NCBI GenBank assembly: GCA_034670025.1
Contig: JAXMOE010000002.1
Location: forward strand, 310,001-374,000
Reading direction: 5' to 3'
From: PGYR01 sp034670025
Lineage (GTDB): Bacteria; Bacteroidota; Ignavibacteria; Kapaibacteriales; UBA2268
Length of the DNA: 64,000 bases
Each line of letters starts with the position of its first letter. Position 1 is the stretch's first letter. Below the pieces are notes generated by a model. The model saw only the letters and a program-made list of their open reading frames with translations, ran no database searches and was not told where the DNA came from. Positions 41,232-49,808 of the stretch are shown piece after piece. A program made the translations under genes and the position numbers.

Positions 41232-42404
41232 ATGCCTTTTTATCATAAATTGGGACAAGTTCCCAATCCGAAACACACTGCATTCAGAAAGCCAGACGGT
41301 AGTTTATATATTGAAGAATTGGTAAGCACCAAGGGCTTTTCTGATATTTATAGTAATAAGTATCATATCAATTCACCGACTAAGGTACTAAGAATAAATG
41401 AGCTGCCCGATGTTGAGCTGAAACTGTGGAAAGATCCACCAGTTAAGCACCTGCATTTCTATACTGATAAGGTGACGAAAGAAGGTGATTTTTTCGATTC
41501 GAGGATTCCTTATCTAAGGAATGACCACGTAATTATTTATACAGCTCATCCTAACAAAAACCCTAAGCAATTTTACAAGAATGCTTATGCCCACGAATTT
41601 GTTTTCGTACACAGAGGTAGCGGAAAGCTATTGACTGATTACGGCACAATTCACTTTGTTCAAGGTGATCAGATTGTGATACCAATGGGGACAGTTCACC
41701 AAATGGTGTTCGATGACTTGAAGGACAATAAGCTATTAGTTGTCGAATCAGCATCGTCATTTGAGATACCGAAGCACTACAGAAACCAGTATGGTCAGTG
41801 CTCAGAAGATGCTCCTTATTGCGAGCGTGATTTCAAAGTACCTTCTGAGTTAGAGGTACACGATGAGAAAGGAGAGTTTATAATTAGAATAAAAGCTGGG
41901 AAGAAAATGTACGAGTACGTGCACCCTTACCATCCACTCGATGTAGTTGGTTGGGACGGTTATCTTTACCCTTGGGCGTTCAACATTAGAGACTATCACC
42001 CGAAGGTTGGAAGAATTCACTTGCCGCCACCGATTCATTTGCTTTATAACACTGAGCATTTTGTATTGTGTAATTTCAACCCACGTCCATTCGATTGGTA
42101 TCCTGATGCAATTCCTGCACCGTATTTCCACACGAATGTGGATAGTGCAGAGATGTTGTATTATGTCGAAGGTGACTTTATGTCGAGGAAAGGAGTAGAA
42201 GAAGGGTCTATCACATTGCACCCAGTTGGGCTGCCACACGGGCCACAGCCAGGCAAAACTGAGGCATCAATTGGTGCAAAAGAAACTGATGAGTATGCTA
42301 TTATGCTTGATACATTCGGCACTCTGTATCCAACTCTGAATGTGAATGATTGCGAGGATGAAGAGTATTACAAATCGTGGTTAGAAGAGGGAGACCAAAG
42401 CTAA
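41232..42404 (+). CDS. hmgA: Homogentisate 1,2-dioxygenase
   Basis: A non-heme iron cupin enzyme that opens homogentisate to maleylacetoacetate in tyrosine/phenylalanine breakdown. The 390-residue length matches the compact Bacteroidota form. The double cupin core is seen in EFVFVHRGSGKLLTDYGTIHF with GDQIVIPMGTVHQM (residues about 122-158). The iron region comprises FHTNVDSAEMLYY (His300, Glu307) and LHPVGLPHGPQPG (His330, His336), matching the His-Glu-His set of the human enzyme with one extra residue between His and Glu. No hppD, maiA or fah neighbour is present, so the pathway genes are scattered. It converges on the PP2C gene with a 31-base gap and no obvious terminator. Confidence 0.93.
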   Translation: MPFYHKLGQVPNPKHTAFRKPDGSLYIEELVSTKGFSDIYSNKYHINSPTKVLRINELPDVELKLWKDPPVKHLHFYTDKVTKEGDFFDSRIPYLRNDHVIIYTAHPNKNPKQFYKNAYAHEFVFVHRGSGKLLTDYGTIHFVQGDQIVIPMGTVHQMVFDDLKDNKLLVVESASSFEIPKHYRNQYGQCSEDAPYCERDFKVPSELEVHDEKGEFIIRIKAGKKMYEYVHPYHPLDVVGWDGYLYPWAFNIRDYHPKVGRIHLPPPIHLLYNTEHFVLCNFNPRPFDWYPDAIPAPYFHTNVDSAEMLYYVEGDFMSRKGVEEGSITLHPVGLPHGPQPGKTEASIGAKETDEYAIMLDTFGTLYPTLNVNDCEDEEYYKSWLEEGDQS

Positions 42405-42435
42405 CAGTTGCGATTAAGATAGATATTTAAAAAAG

Positions 42436-43992
42436 CTATTTCCTTTTGAGCACTACTATGCTGATGTCATCGGATAGTGTTTCGCTGCTGCTAAACTCAT
42501 TTACTTTTTTGAGTATATGATTGGTGGCATCTTTTGGGGATAGCTTTTTTGTTTCTAATATTATTTCTTTTGCCCCATCCATTCCTAACTCATTCCCTTC
42601 TGAGTCCGTGGCTTCGTTTAGCCCGTCGGTGTACATAACTAACATATTTTCTAACGGCAGTGTTTCAGATTCGTATTCCAAAGGAGATGGCATAAACCCG
42701 AGTATTACCCCTCCTGTTTTTAGCTCTTTTGCTTCGCCATTATTGCCTACTAATAAGGGATAGAAATGTCCAGCATTTATATATTCAAAAGTTTGTGTTG
42801 ACTGGTCATAGAGACAGAAAAACGCTGTGATAAACATATCTTTCGATGTATTTTTATATACAATTCTGTTCACCGAATCGACTAATTCTTTCAAGTTTGG
42901 CTCTATTGGTGCAAGTGCCTGTATTGCAGCTTGAATGTTGGACATAATAATTGCTGCGGGAACACCTTTGCCAGTTACATCGGCAATAACGAATAAAAAC
43001 TTGTCTTCTGATATTCTGATATAATCAAAATAGTCACCACCCACATCGCCAGAAGGATTAGTGAATCCGTAGAAACTGAAATTATTTTCTTCAAGAGAAC
43101 TATTGGGCAGAAGCTTCATCTGTATTTCGCTAGCTATGCTCATCTCCGATTCGTACTTTTTCTTTTCTATTTCTTCTATGATTAATCGCTCGTTTTCTAT
43201 TGCCGAAATGGCAGTTGCGGCTAAACTTTGTACAAAGCTGTAGTCTTGTTCGTCATATTCACCAAACATTTTTGGGCCAATTAGGATGTATCCTTCGTTC
43301 TTTCCAAAAATATCCATAGGGGAGACAATTTTGATTTCATCTTTCAGTTCTCCTTTCAAATCAGAGTTTAGTTTCACTTTATGCAAATCAGGTATCAATT
43401 CTTCTAATTGAGCATCAGAAATATCTAAATTGTTTTTTAATATGTTTTGGCTCTCGTTAGCTCTAACTACAGCAAATTTGTTTGTAGTTAGCTGACCCAT
43501 AATATTGAATGCAATTGCCTGTATTATCTTGTTAAGTGAGGAAAGCCCACTGAATGATCGACTGATTTCAAATAGTGTCTCTAATAGCTGACTCTTTTTT
43601 TCAGCTTGTCTTTTCTGAGTCTGTAGTTTGTCAAAAGTAAGTTGGTTTTCTAAAGCTGAGGTTGCGATAGATAAGATTAACTTTACGTATTGTGTTTCGG
43701 TTTCACTAATTGGTAAGTCCGATAACTTATTGCCAATTACAAAATTATAAGAAAGATTATTACCGACGTTAATAGATTCGGTTATCTGAGGTGAGCAATC
43801 AAGTTTACCCTTTTGGAATATAGATTTTTCTTTATCATTTCTGAACTTAGTTGCTTTTACTCCACAGACTCCAAGCTTACCAATGATTGTAAGTAGAGTG
43901 GAGTTTACTATAAACTCTTCGTTGAGATTCTGATTTAGCTTATTGCTAAAATCAAGAAGTGAATCTAAGTTTATTAGCTCTGCTGTTCTCAT
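42436..43992 (-). CDS. PP2C-type (SpoIIE/RsbU) serine phosphatase with N-terminal GAF-like sensing region
   Basis: Residues about 1-125 and 130-280 look like two tandem GAF-like sensor domains separated by a helical linker (LQTQKRQAEKKSQLLETLFE). Residues about 285-518 form a PPM phosphatase of the SpoIIE class, with SEIQMKLLP, the metal-binding GDVGGDYFDY, IADVTGKGVPAA, YINAGHFYPLL, MYTDGLNEA and LSDDISIVVLK. Such enzymes dephosphorylate STAS-domain anti-anti-sigma proteins in partner-switch systems; no such partner is encoded in the window. It overlaps the upstream lipoprotein gene by four bases and is the last gene of a four-gene minus-strand operon. Confidence 0.9.
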   Translation of the reverse strand: MRTAELINLDSLLDFSNKLNQNLNEEFIVNSTLLTIIGKLGVCGVKATKFRNDKEKSIFQKGKLDCSPQITESINVGNNLSYNFVIGNKLSDLPISETETQYVKLILSIATSALENQLTFDKLQTQKRQAEKKSQLLETLFEISRSFSGLSSLNKIIQAIAFNIMGQLTTNKFAVVRANESQNILKNNLDISDAQLEELIPDLHKVKLNSDLKGELKDEIKIVSPMDIFGKNEGYILIGPKMFGEYDEQDYSFVQSLAATAISAIENERLIIEEIEKKKYESEMSIASEIQMKLLPNSSLEENNFSFYGFTNPSGDVGGDYFDYIRISEDKFLFVIADVTGKGVPAAIIMSNIQAAIQALAPIEPNLKELVDSVNRIVYKNTSKDMFITAFFCLYDQSTQTFEYINAGHFYPLLVGNNGEAKELKTGGVILGFMPSPLEYESETLPLENMLVMYTDGLNEATDSEGNELGMDGAKEIILETKKLSPKDATNHILKKVNEFSSSETLSDDISIVVLKRK

Positions 43993-45011
43993 TGTTGTAT
44001 CATAAATCTGTTTGTATTTGCTGGCAACACTACTTCATCTACCAACGCACCAGACCTCGAGTTAGAAACAACCAAGTTTGAACTATTGCCTATTTGTTCC
44101 AAAAGAAAGATAGAATCGAAGTTCGGGCCATATTCTATTTGACTGAATTGCCTATCAGTAATATTTACAAATCTATCATCCACTCTGTTGTCTATTCTAA
44201 TTAGACCCAAATTGGTAGCAACAAAAGTAAACGAGAGCGATGTGCTCAGTATATCATAGTTTTCTATGTCATTTGCATTTATTCTTGTGTCGCCAAAATC
44301 AAAACTCGCTCTTATAGTATTACTACCAGGGTTGATATAATGTATCTTAGCAGGAATCTGGCCATCTTCATTGCTTTGTTTATCAGTTACTACTATCAAC
44401 TCATTTTTTGAAGTAATAGAAGCTATTTTTGGTGGAGTTTGCAGTGTTATCTCTGCTGACTCTTGGTAATTTCTAATGTCAACTACGCTGATACTACTGG
44501 ATTGCGGCTCTGTTAAGTAAATAAAGCTTCCAATGCTATTGATTGAGCTGATAGCACTACTGCCATCTATGTATCGAACTATTTCATTATAAACTAAGTC
44601 ATAATTTGCTACGTTGGGAGCATTTTGGAATGAAACAAAGCCATCCGCTATGTTAGTAAAGCTTATATCCACGGGGCCATATGCTTTTGGGAATTGGTTT
44701 ACAGCTATTAAAGTATCAGCTTCCGAATCGAAGACAACCATCATATCCTCATCAGGTATTATGATATATACTTTATTCTGAAATTCTCTTATATTAGATA
44801 TTGGTGAATTGTTATCTACACCATTCGATTCTAACAAATCCGCTCTTAGTAGTTTCATTGCTGGGTATTCATATATACTAACATCATTCGTTTCTGAGTT
44901 AGCAAAATATAAGTCATTTGCATTGACTGAATTGTCAATTAACCGCTCTTCTTTGTTGCATGAAAGGGCAAACAGTGCTAATAGTATTATGAAAAATATT
45001 GATTTTATCAT
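43989..45011 (-). CDS. Lipoprotein with predicted beta-propeller (YncE-like)
   Basis: The lipoprotein signal (LLALFALSCNKEE, Cys18) is followed by about 320 residues of repeated four-strand units with YVTN/YncE-like phrasing: DLYFANSETNDVSIYEYPAM, VYIIIPDEDMMVVFDSEADTLI, SFIYLTEPQSSSISVVDIRN and ELIVVTDKQSN. This suggests a seven-bladed propeller displayed on an envelope membrane. Such proteins bind ligands or partners; no function is assigned. Four-base overlaps with both the YggS gene upstream and the PP2C gene downstream indicate tight co-translation and raise the possibility that it feeds an envelope signal to the phosphatase. Confidence 0.75.
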   Translation of the reverse strand: MIKSIFFIILLALFALSCNKEERLIDNSVNANDLYFANSETNDVSIYEYPAMKLLRADLLESNGVDNNSPISNIREFQNKVYIIIPDEDMMVVFDSEADTLIAVNQFPKAYGPVDISFTNIADGFVSFQNAPNVANYDLVYNEIVRYIDGSSAISSINSIGSFIYLTEPQSSSISVVDIRNYQESAEITLQTPPKIASITSKNELIVVTDKQSNEDGQIPAKIHYINPGSNTIRASFDFGDTRINANDIENYDILSTSLSFTFVATNLGLIRIDNRVDDRFVNITDRQFSQIEYGPNFDSIFLLEQIGNSSNLVVSNSRSGALVDEVVLPANTNRFMIQQ

Positions 45012-45706
45012 GTATATACTCTCTCGCCAAATATTGCTGTCCCAACCCTTATCATTGTGCTTCCTTGGTCTATTGCTAATTGGTAATCAGCAGTCATTCC
45101 CATAGATAATTCTTGTAAGTCAATATTCAACTCATTGTTGATTTTGTTTTTCGAATCTGCAAGTAGTGCAAACTCTTCTTTTCTTTCTTCATCAGTGCTG
45201 TCGAGCCCTGATATAGTCATCAGTCCTTTTAGATTTACATTATCTAATTCTATAATTCCTTTTGCTATATCCACAGCATCACTTGGACTGCAACCAGATT
45301 TTGTCTCTTCGCCAGAAGTGTTCACTTGTAGCAGTATATCAATTGTTCGGCTATTTTGTTCGGCTCTTTTGTTGAGTTCTTTGGCTAATTTTAACTTGTA
45401 AACAGAATGAACACAGTCAACAAAAGGGGCAATATACTTTACCTTGTTTGTTTGCAAATGCCCAATGAAGTGCCACTCTATCTCACTTTTTATGCCTTCT
45501 TCCAACCACTCATATTTATCGACCATTTCTTGAACATAGTTCTCGCCAAAAACACGCAAACCCGAATCATAAGCTCTTTTCATTGCTTCTTTTGGGTGTG
45601 ATTTGGAGACGGAGATAATCTTAACATCGTCTTGTTTTGATTCCGTTATGCTTCCCAAAATTTCATTATAATTATTTATATACTGTTCTGTATCTAATAA
45701 AGCCAA
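45008..45706 (-). CDS. YggS/PLPBP family pyridoxal-phosphate-binding protein
   Basis: A 232-residue TIM-barrel PLP carrier important for vitamin B6 and amino-acid homeostasis; not a known catalyst. Family blocks: KIISVSKSHPKEAMKRAYDSG (with the PLP-binding Lys), VFGENYVQEMVDKYE, WHFIGHLQTNKVKYI, VNTSGEETKSGCSP, LMTISGLDSTDEE and the C-terminal LSMGMTADYQLAIDQGSTMIRVGTAIFG in pieces. No ATG is available at the conserved N-terminus; the start appears to be TTG at 45706, with GGTGAG a few bases upstream as ribosome-binding sequence. It begins one base after the stop of the aminopeptidase gene. Confidence 0.93.
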   Translation of the reverse strand: MALLDTEQYINNYNEILGSITESKQDDVKIISVSKSHPKEAMKRAYDSGLRVFGENYVQEMVDKYEWLEEGIKSEIEWHFIGHLQTNKVKYIAPFVDCVHSVYKLKLAKELNKRAEQNSRTIDILLQVNTSGEETKSGCSPSDAVDIAKGIIELDNVNLKGLMTISGLDSTDEERKEEFALLADSKNKINNELNIDLQELSMGMTADYQLAIDQGSTMIRVGTAIFGERVYT

Positions 45707-45707
45707 T

Positions 45708-47618
45708 CTATCTCACCATTATTTTTTCTATTATCTTATTTTCTCCGTCGCTAATATAAACGAAATATGTACCAGAGGCAAAGTATGATAAATCATAATT
45801 CTTTTCACCAGAGAAATATCCACTATTAAATAACAGGGATTGCCCCGTTAAAGTTACAATTTCTAAGCTATATTCTCTATTATATTTGTCCGAAGAATAA
45901 GTAATAGACAATTGTTTGTCAATTATATTACTACTGATTCCAATTTCAGGTAGCTGATTGTTATCAACTGAGGTTATTATTTTTGTATCCATTATCTCAT
46001 ATAGATATAGATTATCTATAACTTCTAAGTTGGTTACTAATTCTGTTTTAGGAATAACTAATGTGTCAATTTTGTTGGTTATGCTATGTTTGTAGTTTTC
46101 TGTTTCAGCTCCGAAAGATATTGAATAGTTTAACTCTAAGTCAAATATCTGGAACTCATTGTCTCTTTGTTTAGCAACTACATAAGTGTTCTCCTCATCT
46201 GAACTGATATCAATATCAATTTGTGGGAATCCTCTTCCGTAAACCCAAGTTTCCCAAAACTTATCGTCCAATACATCGGAGAATATATTTTTTAAATCCT
46301 CTGTTGTAGCGTTCTTACCACCATATTTTGTTAAATATTCGTTTATCTTATCCCTAAATATTTCATCACCTACTAAGTCGTAAATTAATGCTAAGACCAA
46401 TCCACCTTTCTTGTATATGGTAGCAGGGTAATTGTTCTTAGAAAATCTACTAAAGTTATAAAGTGGAATGTGTTGTTCTGGTATCGCTGTGTTTGCGATA
46501 TAGCTTTTTCTCAATTTCATTATATCTTTTCTATATTCACCTTCACCTAATTTGGATTTTATCCAAACGTATTCACAAAAAGTAGCAAAACCCTCGTTGA
46601 GCCAAGCATCTCGGAAATCGAAAGGGGTTACCAGATTGCCAAACCATTGGTGAGCTAATTCGTGCGCAGCGGTGCTATACATAGAGTCTTTGTTTCGCTC
46701 AGTTCTCAATATTTGACTGTGGGACATAGTTACCATTGTCTGGTGTTCCATAGCACCTTTGCTTGCAGCGTAATAGCCCATTGTTCCGAAGGGATAATCA
46801 TATCTAAAAAAATCTTCAAATGCCGTTATCATTTCTGGGACTAAGTTGAAAGCGTATTTTCCGGCTTTAATAGATTCTTCAGTGTTGTACATATATGCAG
46901 TGACAGGTATATCGTCAGAAGGTATCTCTACTTTAGCATAATCCCCAATAGCAAAAGTCATTAGATAAGTGGCTATTTCGCTGTCACCAGAACTCCAATT
47001 ATAAAATTTAAATGTTGAAATAGGAGAGGGAGAAGTATTATAAACACCATTAGAAATAGCAAATAATGAATCTTGTACTGAAATAGTCATATCAAATTTA
47101 GCTTTATCCGATGGATGGTCATAGCAAGGCAACCAATGGCGAGTAGCACTAACAGTTGGGTTGAAAAAGCCTACCCCTATAGAGTAAAGTTTGCCTTGAG
47201 AGTAATGTACACCTCCCCAATCTAGATTACCTCCTTCACTGGTCATTGTCCCATGGTAAGCAATAAGTATAGATGCTGATACATCCTTGTCGGTTGATAT
47301 AATTGTATAATAGGCATCGGTGGAGTCTGTTTTACTAATGTATTTAAAGTCAACAACTTCATTATTATATTCAACTCTATCTATTGTTAAACCTTCACAG
47401 TGAAAATAAAATTCATTACCTATTTTACCCTCGTTCCAATTAAGTTCAATAATATTCTTACCACTTATCTCTTTGTCTGAAAGATTAGTAATGTTTATTA
47501 TTGGTGAGTACGAAATTACATCGAAGTCAACTTCATTGAACTTATGAGGGTCGCTTGGACCTTGTGAGTATATAGTAATTGATGCTAATATGAAAAGTGA
47601 AGTGATTAAATATTTCAT
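45708..47618 (-). CDS. Secreted M1 family metallopeptidase with T9SS tail
   Basis: An exported zinc aminopeptidase-like protein. After a signal peptide (residues 1-18) comes the M1 N-terminal beta domain (about 25-235), then the catalytic domain with the exopeptidase-type GAMEH (288-292; GAMEN in the usual family) and zinc motif HELAH (319-323) with the third ligand Glu342 in LNEGFATF. Residues about 560-636 form a T9SS sorting domain (YSLEIVTLTGQSLLFNSG, SYFASGTYFVYISDG). The C-terminal ERAP-like domain of large M1 enzymes is absent. It is first in an operon with YggS, a lipoprotein and a PP2C phosphatase. Confidence 0.92.
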   Translation of the reverse strand: MKYLITSLFILASITIYSQGPSDPHKFNEVDFDVISYSPIINITNLSDKEISGKNIIELNWNEGKIGNEFYFHCEGLTIDRVEYNNEVVDFKYISKTDSTDAYYTIISTDKDVSASILIAYHGTMTSEGGNLDWGGVHYSQGKLYSIGVGFFNPTVSATRHWLPCYDHPSDKAKFDMTISVQDSLFAISNGVYNTSPSPISTFKFYNWSSGDSEIATYLMTFAIGDYAKVEIPSDDIPVTAYMYNTEESIKAGKYAFNLVPEMITAFEDFFRYDYPFGTMGYYAASKGAMEHQTMVTMSHSQILRTERNKDSMYSTAAHELAHQWFGNLVTPFDFRDAWLNEGFATFCEYVWIKSKLGEGEYRKDIMKLRKSYIANTAIPEQHIPLYNFSRFSKNNYPATIYKKGGLVLALIYDLVGDEIFRDKINEYLTKYGGKNATTEDLKNIFSDVLDDKFWETWVYGRGFPQIDIDISSDEENTYVVAKQRDNEFQIFDLELNYSISFGAETENYKHSITNKIDTLVIPKTELVTNLEVIDNLYLYEIMDTKIITSVDNNQLPEIGISSNIIDKQLSITYSSDKYNREYSLEIVTLTGQSLLFNSGYFSGEKNYDLSYFASGTYFVYISDGENKIIEKIMVR

Positions 47619-47657
47619 AGTGTTTTTTTTATTTATTGTTTACTATTACCAATATAC

Positions 47658-47687
47658 AAAAAAAGTCCTAACAATAAGTTAGGACTT
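47658..47687 (-). terminator. Intrinsic terminator downstream of the tail-fibre-like gene
   Basis: On the minus strand AAGTCCTAAC pairs perfectly with GTTAGGACTT (10 bp, 5-base loop) and is followed by seven T residues (complement of 47658-47664). It ends the transcript of the gene at 47715-48785. Confidence 0.9.
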
Positions 47688-47714
47688 CATAGATTTCTTA
47701 GATTATCTTAGATT

Positions 47715-48785
47715 CTAATTATCGCTTGCAGTAATAAAAATCCATGTATCTTCAGCTGTTTTAGTTATAATATAACTATCACCTTTATCAGATAAATCAT
47801 AAATAACACCATTCAAATTAAGCGTTATTGGTTGTTTCAAAGGTGGGTCGGCTTCGTTTAAGTTATCTGTAGTTTGATAAATGTGAACGATTGAACCTAT
47901 ACTATGATCTTCATTTAAACTTCCTTCAGTATAAAACTGACTAGTTCCATCACCAGTTAAAATAATAACAGATGCTAAAGAACCAATTTCTGTTCCAATA
48001 GGAGTTTGAGCAACTGTACCGTCAACAGTAAGTGAACCATTTATTTGCACATCACCATTTACAATTAATTCTTTTATTGCTGCATTTGCACTAGAACCAC
48101 TAATTGTTAATTGAGTTGCATCTGTACCATCACCAATTGTATTTCCTGTAGTAGAAGCAGTAAGTTCACCAGTTATTTCTGTTTCACCATTAACTGTAAC
48201 CTTTTCTTCTGTTATGTCTATTTTGTCTTCAGTGTCAACTTTAATTGTTCCTGTTCCACCTTCTTCGTCATAACTCAGCTTCATTTCAGTTTCATTTGCT
48301 TCGCCGTCGGCTGGACCAATGTGAACAGAGCTACCTAAAACATAGGCACTTACCCATCTTTTTTCGTCTGTACCTAAGTCAGCAATCCCATTTTCAGGAG
48401 GAGTTAAATTACCGTCACTATCAAAAGCTCCGCCAGAAGCTTGAGTTTGGAGTAATTGATCTAATCTATATTGAGCATAGATTTGACCATTGACTAATAT
48501 TTCAACAACTGTAGAAGTATTAAAATCTGTTGGTTCTATTGCCGCCAAATCATTAGCACCATTATCTACAATGTCTAATATAGCAAAACCGAAGTCATTA
48601 CCAGTTACATTAGTAATGTCATCACTTGTAAATAAGATATTTGTGCCACCAGAATAATCAGTTATCTGAACATTCATTGTAGTAGATGCACCAGTATAGA
48701 AAACTCCAATTTTAAAAGGAGCTAATGCGAACATCGAAGTAGTTGATATTGCTATTAGAGCAAGGACTGTAAGTATTTTTTTCAT
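47715..48785 (-). CDS. Secreted repeat/fibre-like protein of unknown function
   Basis: Signal peptide (residues 1-20, ending SMFA). The first 120 residues are beta-rich. A phrase NGIADLGTDEKRWVSAYVLG (about 133-152) is like the head-neck region of phage tail fibres and trimeric surface fibres. A Gly/Thr/Ile-rich segment of short repeats follows (about 160-265; VTVNGETEITGELTASTTG, VQINGSLTVDGTV), of the type that forms beta-helical or trimeric stalks. The final 80 residues (LASVIILTGDGTSQFY, IVHIYQTTD) resemble a compact tip domain. No prophage genes surround it, so it is more likely a host surface fibre. It has its own promoter region and a strong terminator. Confidence 0.6.
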   Translation of the reverse strand: MKKILTVLALIAISTTSMFALAPFKIGVFYTGASTTMNVQITDYSGGTNILFTSDDITNVTGNDFGFAILDIVDNGANDLAAIEPTDFNTSTVVEILVNGQIYAQYRLDQLLQTQASGGAFDSDGNLTPPENGIADLGTDEKRWVSAYVLGSSVHIGPADGEANETEMKLSYDEEGGTGTIKVDTEDKIDITEEKVTVNGETEITGELTASTTGNTIGDGTDATQLTISGSSANAAIKELIVNGDVQINGSLTVDGTVAQTPIGTEIGSLASVIILTGDGTSQFYTEGSLNEDHSIGSIVHIYQTTDNLNEADPPLKQPITLNLNGVIYDLSDKGDSYIITKTAEDTWIFITASDN

Positions 48786-48817
48786 TTCTTTTCAAAACCT
48801 AAATATATTCATTAGAA

Positions 48818-48825
48818 CAAATATA
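48818..48825 (-). promoter_or_regulatory. Candidate -7 promoter element for the fibre-like gene
   Basis: On the minus strand TATATTTG fits the Bacteroidota -7 consensus TAnnTTTG and would place the transcript start about 25 bases before the ATG at 48785. No clear -33 element is visible, so this is tentative. Confidence 0.3.
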
Positions 48826-48843
48826 TCAAATTATAATTAAATA

Positions 48844-48858
48844 TACACTTAAAGTGTA
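48844..48858. repeat. 15-bp perfect palindrome upstream of the fibre-like gene
   Basis: TACACTT-A-AAGTGTA, 7-bp arms around a central A, lies about 20 bases upstream of the -7 candidate and 22 bases past the end of the receiver gene. It could be an operator. It is followed by a second AT-only palindrome (AAATAAATTTATTT). Confidence 0.4.
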
Positions 48859-48880
48859 AAATAAATTTATTTTAGTTTAG

Positions 48881-49501
48881 CTATTTATTCTTTTTGTTTG
48901 CTTTGAGTAAGAGTTTCTTTAGGGCTTCTATATTTTTTGACTCTTCGTTGGAGTAGTGTTTGCTCGCCAAATTTTGTAATTTTTTCTTTTCCGATTTGGT
49001 TTGCTTGTCACTGTTATTAATTTCTTCGGGTATTTCTTTAAGTTCAGAATCTGATATTTTAAATTTTTCTTCAGGGAAATATCCCAAATCCTTATCGGTA
49101 AATGGAATTTTATTTTTTAGTAGTTCCAATTTCTCTGAGCCAAATATTTCTAATAATTTTGCTTCTAAAGTAGTTTTGGAATAAGGTTTAGATATAAAGT
49201 GATTAGAACCAGCTTTTACTATTCGTGCAATTAAGTCAACATCGGTTACCCCTGAGCCAACTAATACCGGAATGTCTTTGGTTGTTTTTATGGTTTTCAG
49301 AATTTTGAGGGTTACTAATCCGTCCAACTCTTTCATTATTATATCTAATACAATAAGTGTAGGTTTGTGTTCTACTGCAAGTGCTATTCCTTCAAAACCA
49401 TTAGATACCGTATAGATTTCATCAAATCCGTACTGTTTTAAATTTTTCAGCATTATTCTTTGCATCCAAATATCATCATCTATTATCAAAGCGCTGTGCA
49501 T
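48881..49501 (-). CDS. Response-regulator receiver protein with long charged tail
   Basis: Residues 1-120 are a CheY-like receiver: acidic triad Asp8-Asp9-Asp10, phospho-acceptor Asp53 (VLDIIM), Ser83 in place of the usual Thr/Ser, and Lys105 in SKP. Residues about 125-206 form a Lys/Glu/Ser-rich, probably disordered or helical tail (KSEKKKLQNLASKHYSNEES) with no output domain. It follows csrA by three bases, so it belongs to the fliW-csrA operon. Single-domain receivers near fliW-csrA could tie phosphorylation to flagellar or post-transcriptional control; the kinase is not in the window. Confidence 0.85.
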   Translation of the reverse strand: MHSALIIDDDIWMQRIMLKNLKQYGFDEIYTVSNGFEGIALAVEHKPTLIVLDIIMKELDGLVTLKILKTIKTTKDIPVLVGSGVTDVDLIARIVKAGSNHFISKPYSKTTLEAKLLEIFGSEKLELLKNKIPFTDKDLGYFPEEKFKISDSELKEIPEEINNSDKQTKSEKKKLQNLASKHYSNEESKNIEALKKLLLKANKKNK

Positions 49502-49504
49502 CTG

Positions 49505-49804
49505 TTAATCTTTGTTTTTTGGTTTTGAGTTGTGTAAAGCTAATTGTTCTAATTTGTTCATATCTGATAACGAATCATCAATGCTAGTGTTTTTTAATAT
49601 ATCTTTTAATACATCAAATTGCACAGAAGAAGATTCTTGATTTGTTTCTACTATTTTATCATAAATTTCTTTTCTGTGAACAGCAATTGATTTTGGTGCA
49701 TTGATACCAATTCGAACAACCCCTCGGTCATAGCCAACAATTGTCAGCTCAATAGAATTACCAATAGTTATTACTTCACCAACTTTCCTAGAGAGTACTA
49801 ACAT
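49505..49804 (-). CDS. csrA: Carbon storage regulator CsrA, C-terminally extended
   Basis: CsrA dimers bind GGA-containing mRNA sites and repress translation, notably of flagellin in FliW systems. Residues 1-53 are the full conserved domain (MLVLSRKVGEVITIG, then VRIGINAPKSIAVHRKEIYDKI with the RNA-binding Arg in HRKE). The protein is 99 residues rather than about 60-75, having a polar, acidic tail (residues 56-99; FDVLKDILKN, LSDMNKLEQLALHN). It starts four bases after fliW ends, the classic pair in which FliW antagonises CsrA. Confidence 0.95.
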   Translation of the reverse strand: MLVLSRKVGEVITIGNSIELTIVGYDRGVVRIGINAPKSIAVHRKEIYDKIVETNQESSSVQFDVLKDILKNTSIDDSLSDMNKLEQLALHNSKPKNKD

Positions 49805-49808
49805 AAGT

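Noticed and set aside
41850..42239. Open frames in other phases of the homogentisate dioxygenase gene
   Set aside because: The enzyme frame is unambiguous with catalytic residues in place. The others are products of its codon pattern.
47715..48785. Prophage remnant around the tail-fibre-like gene
   Set aside because: Neighbours are an aminopeptidase and a receiver/csrA/fliW operon, the protein has a signal peptide, and no phage structural or integration gene is present.
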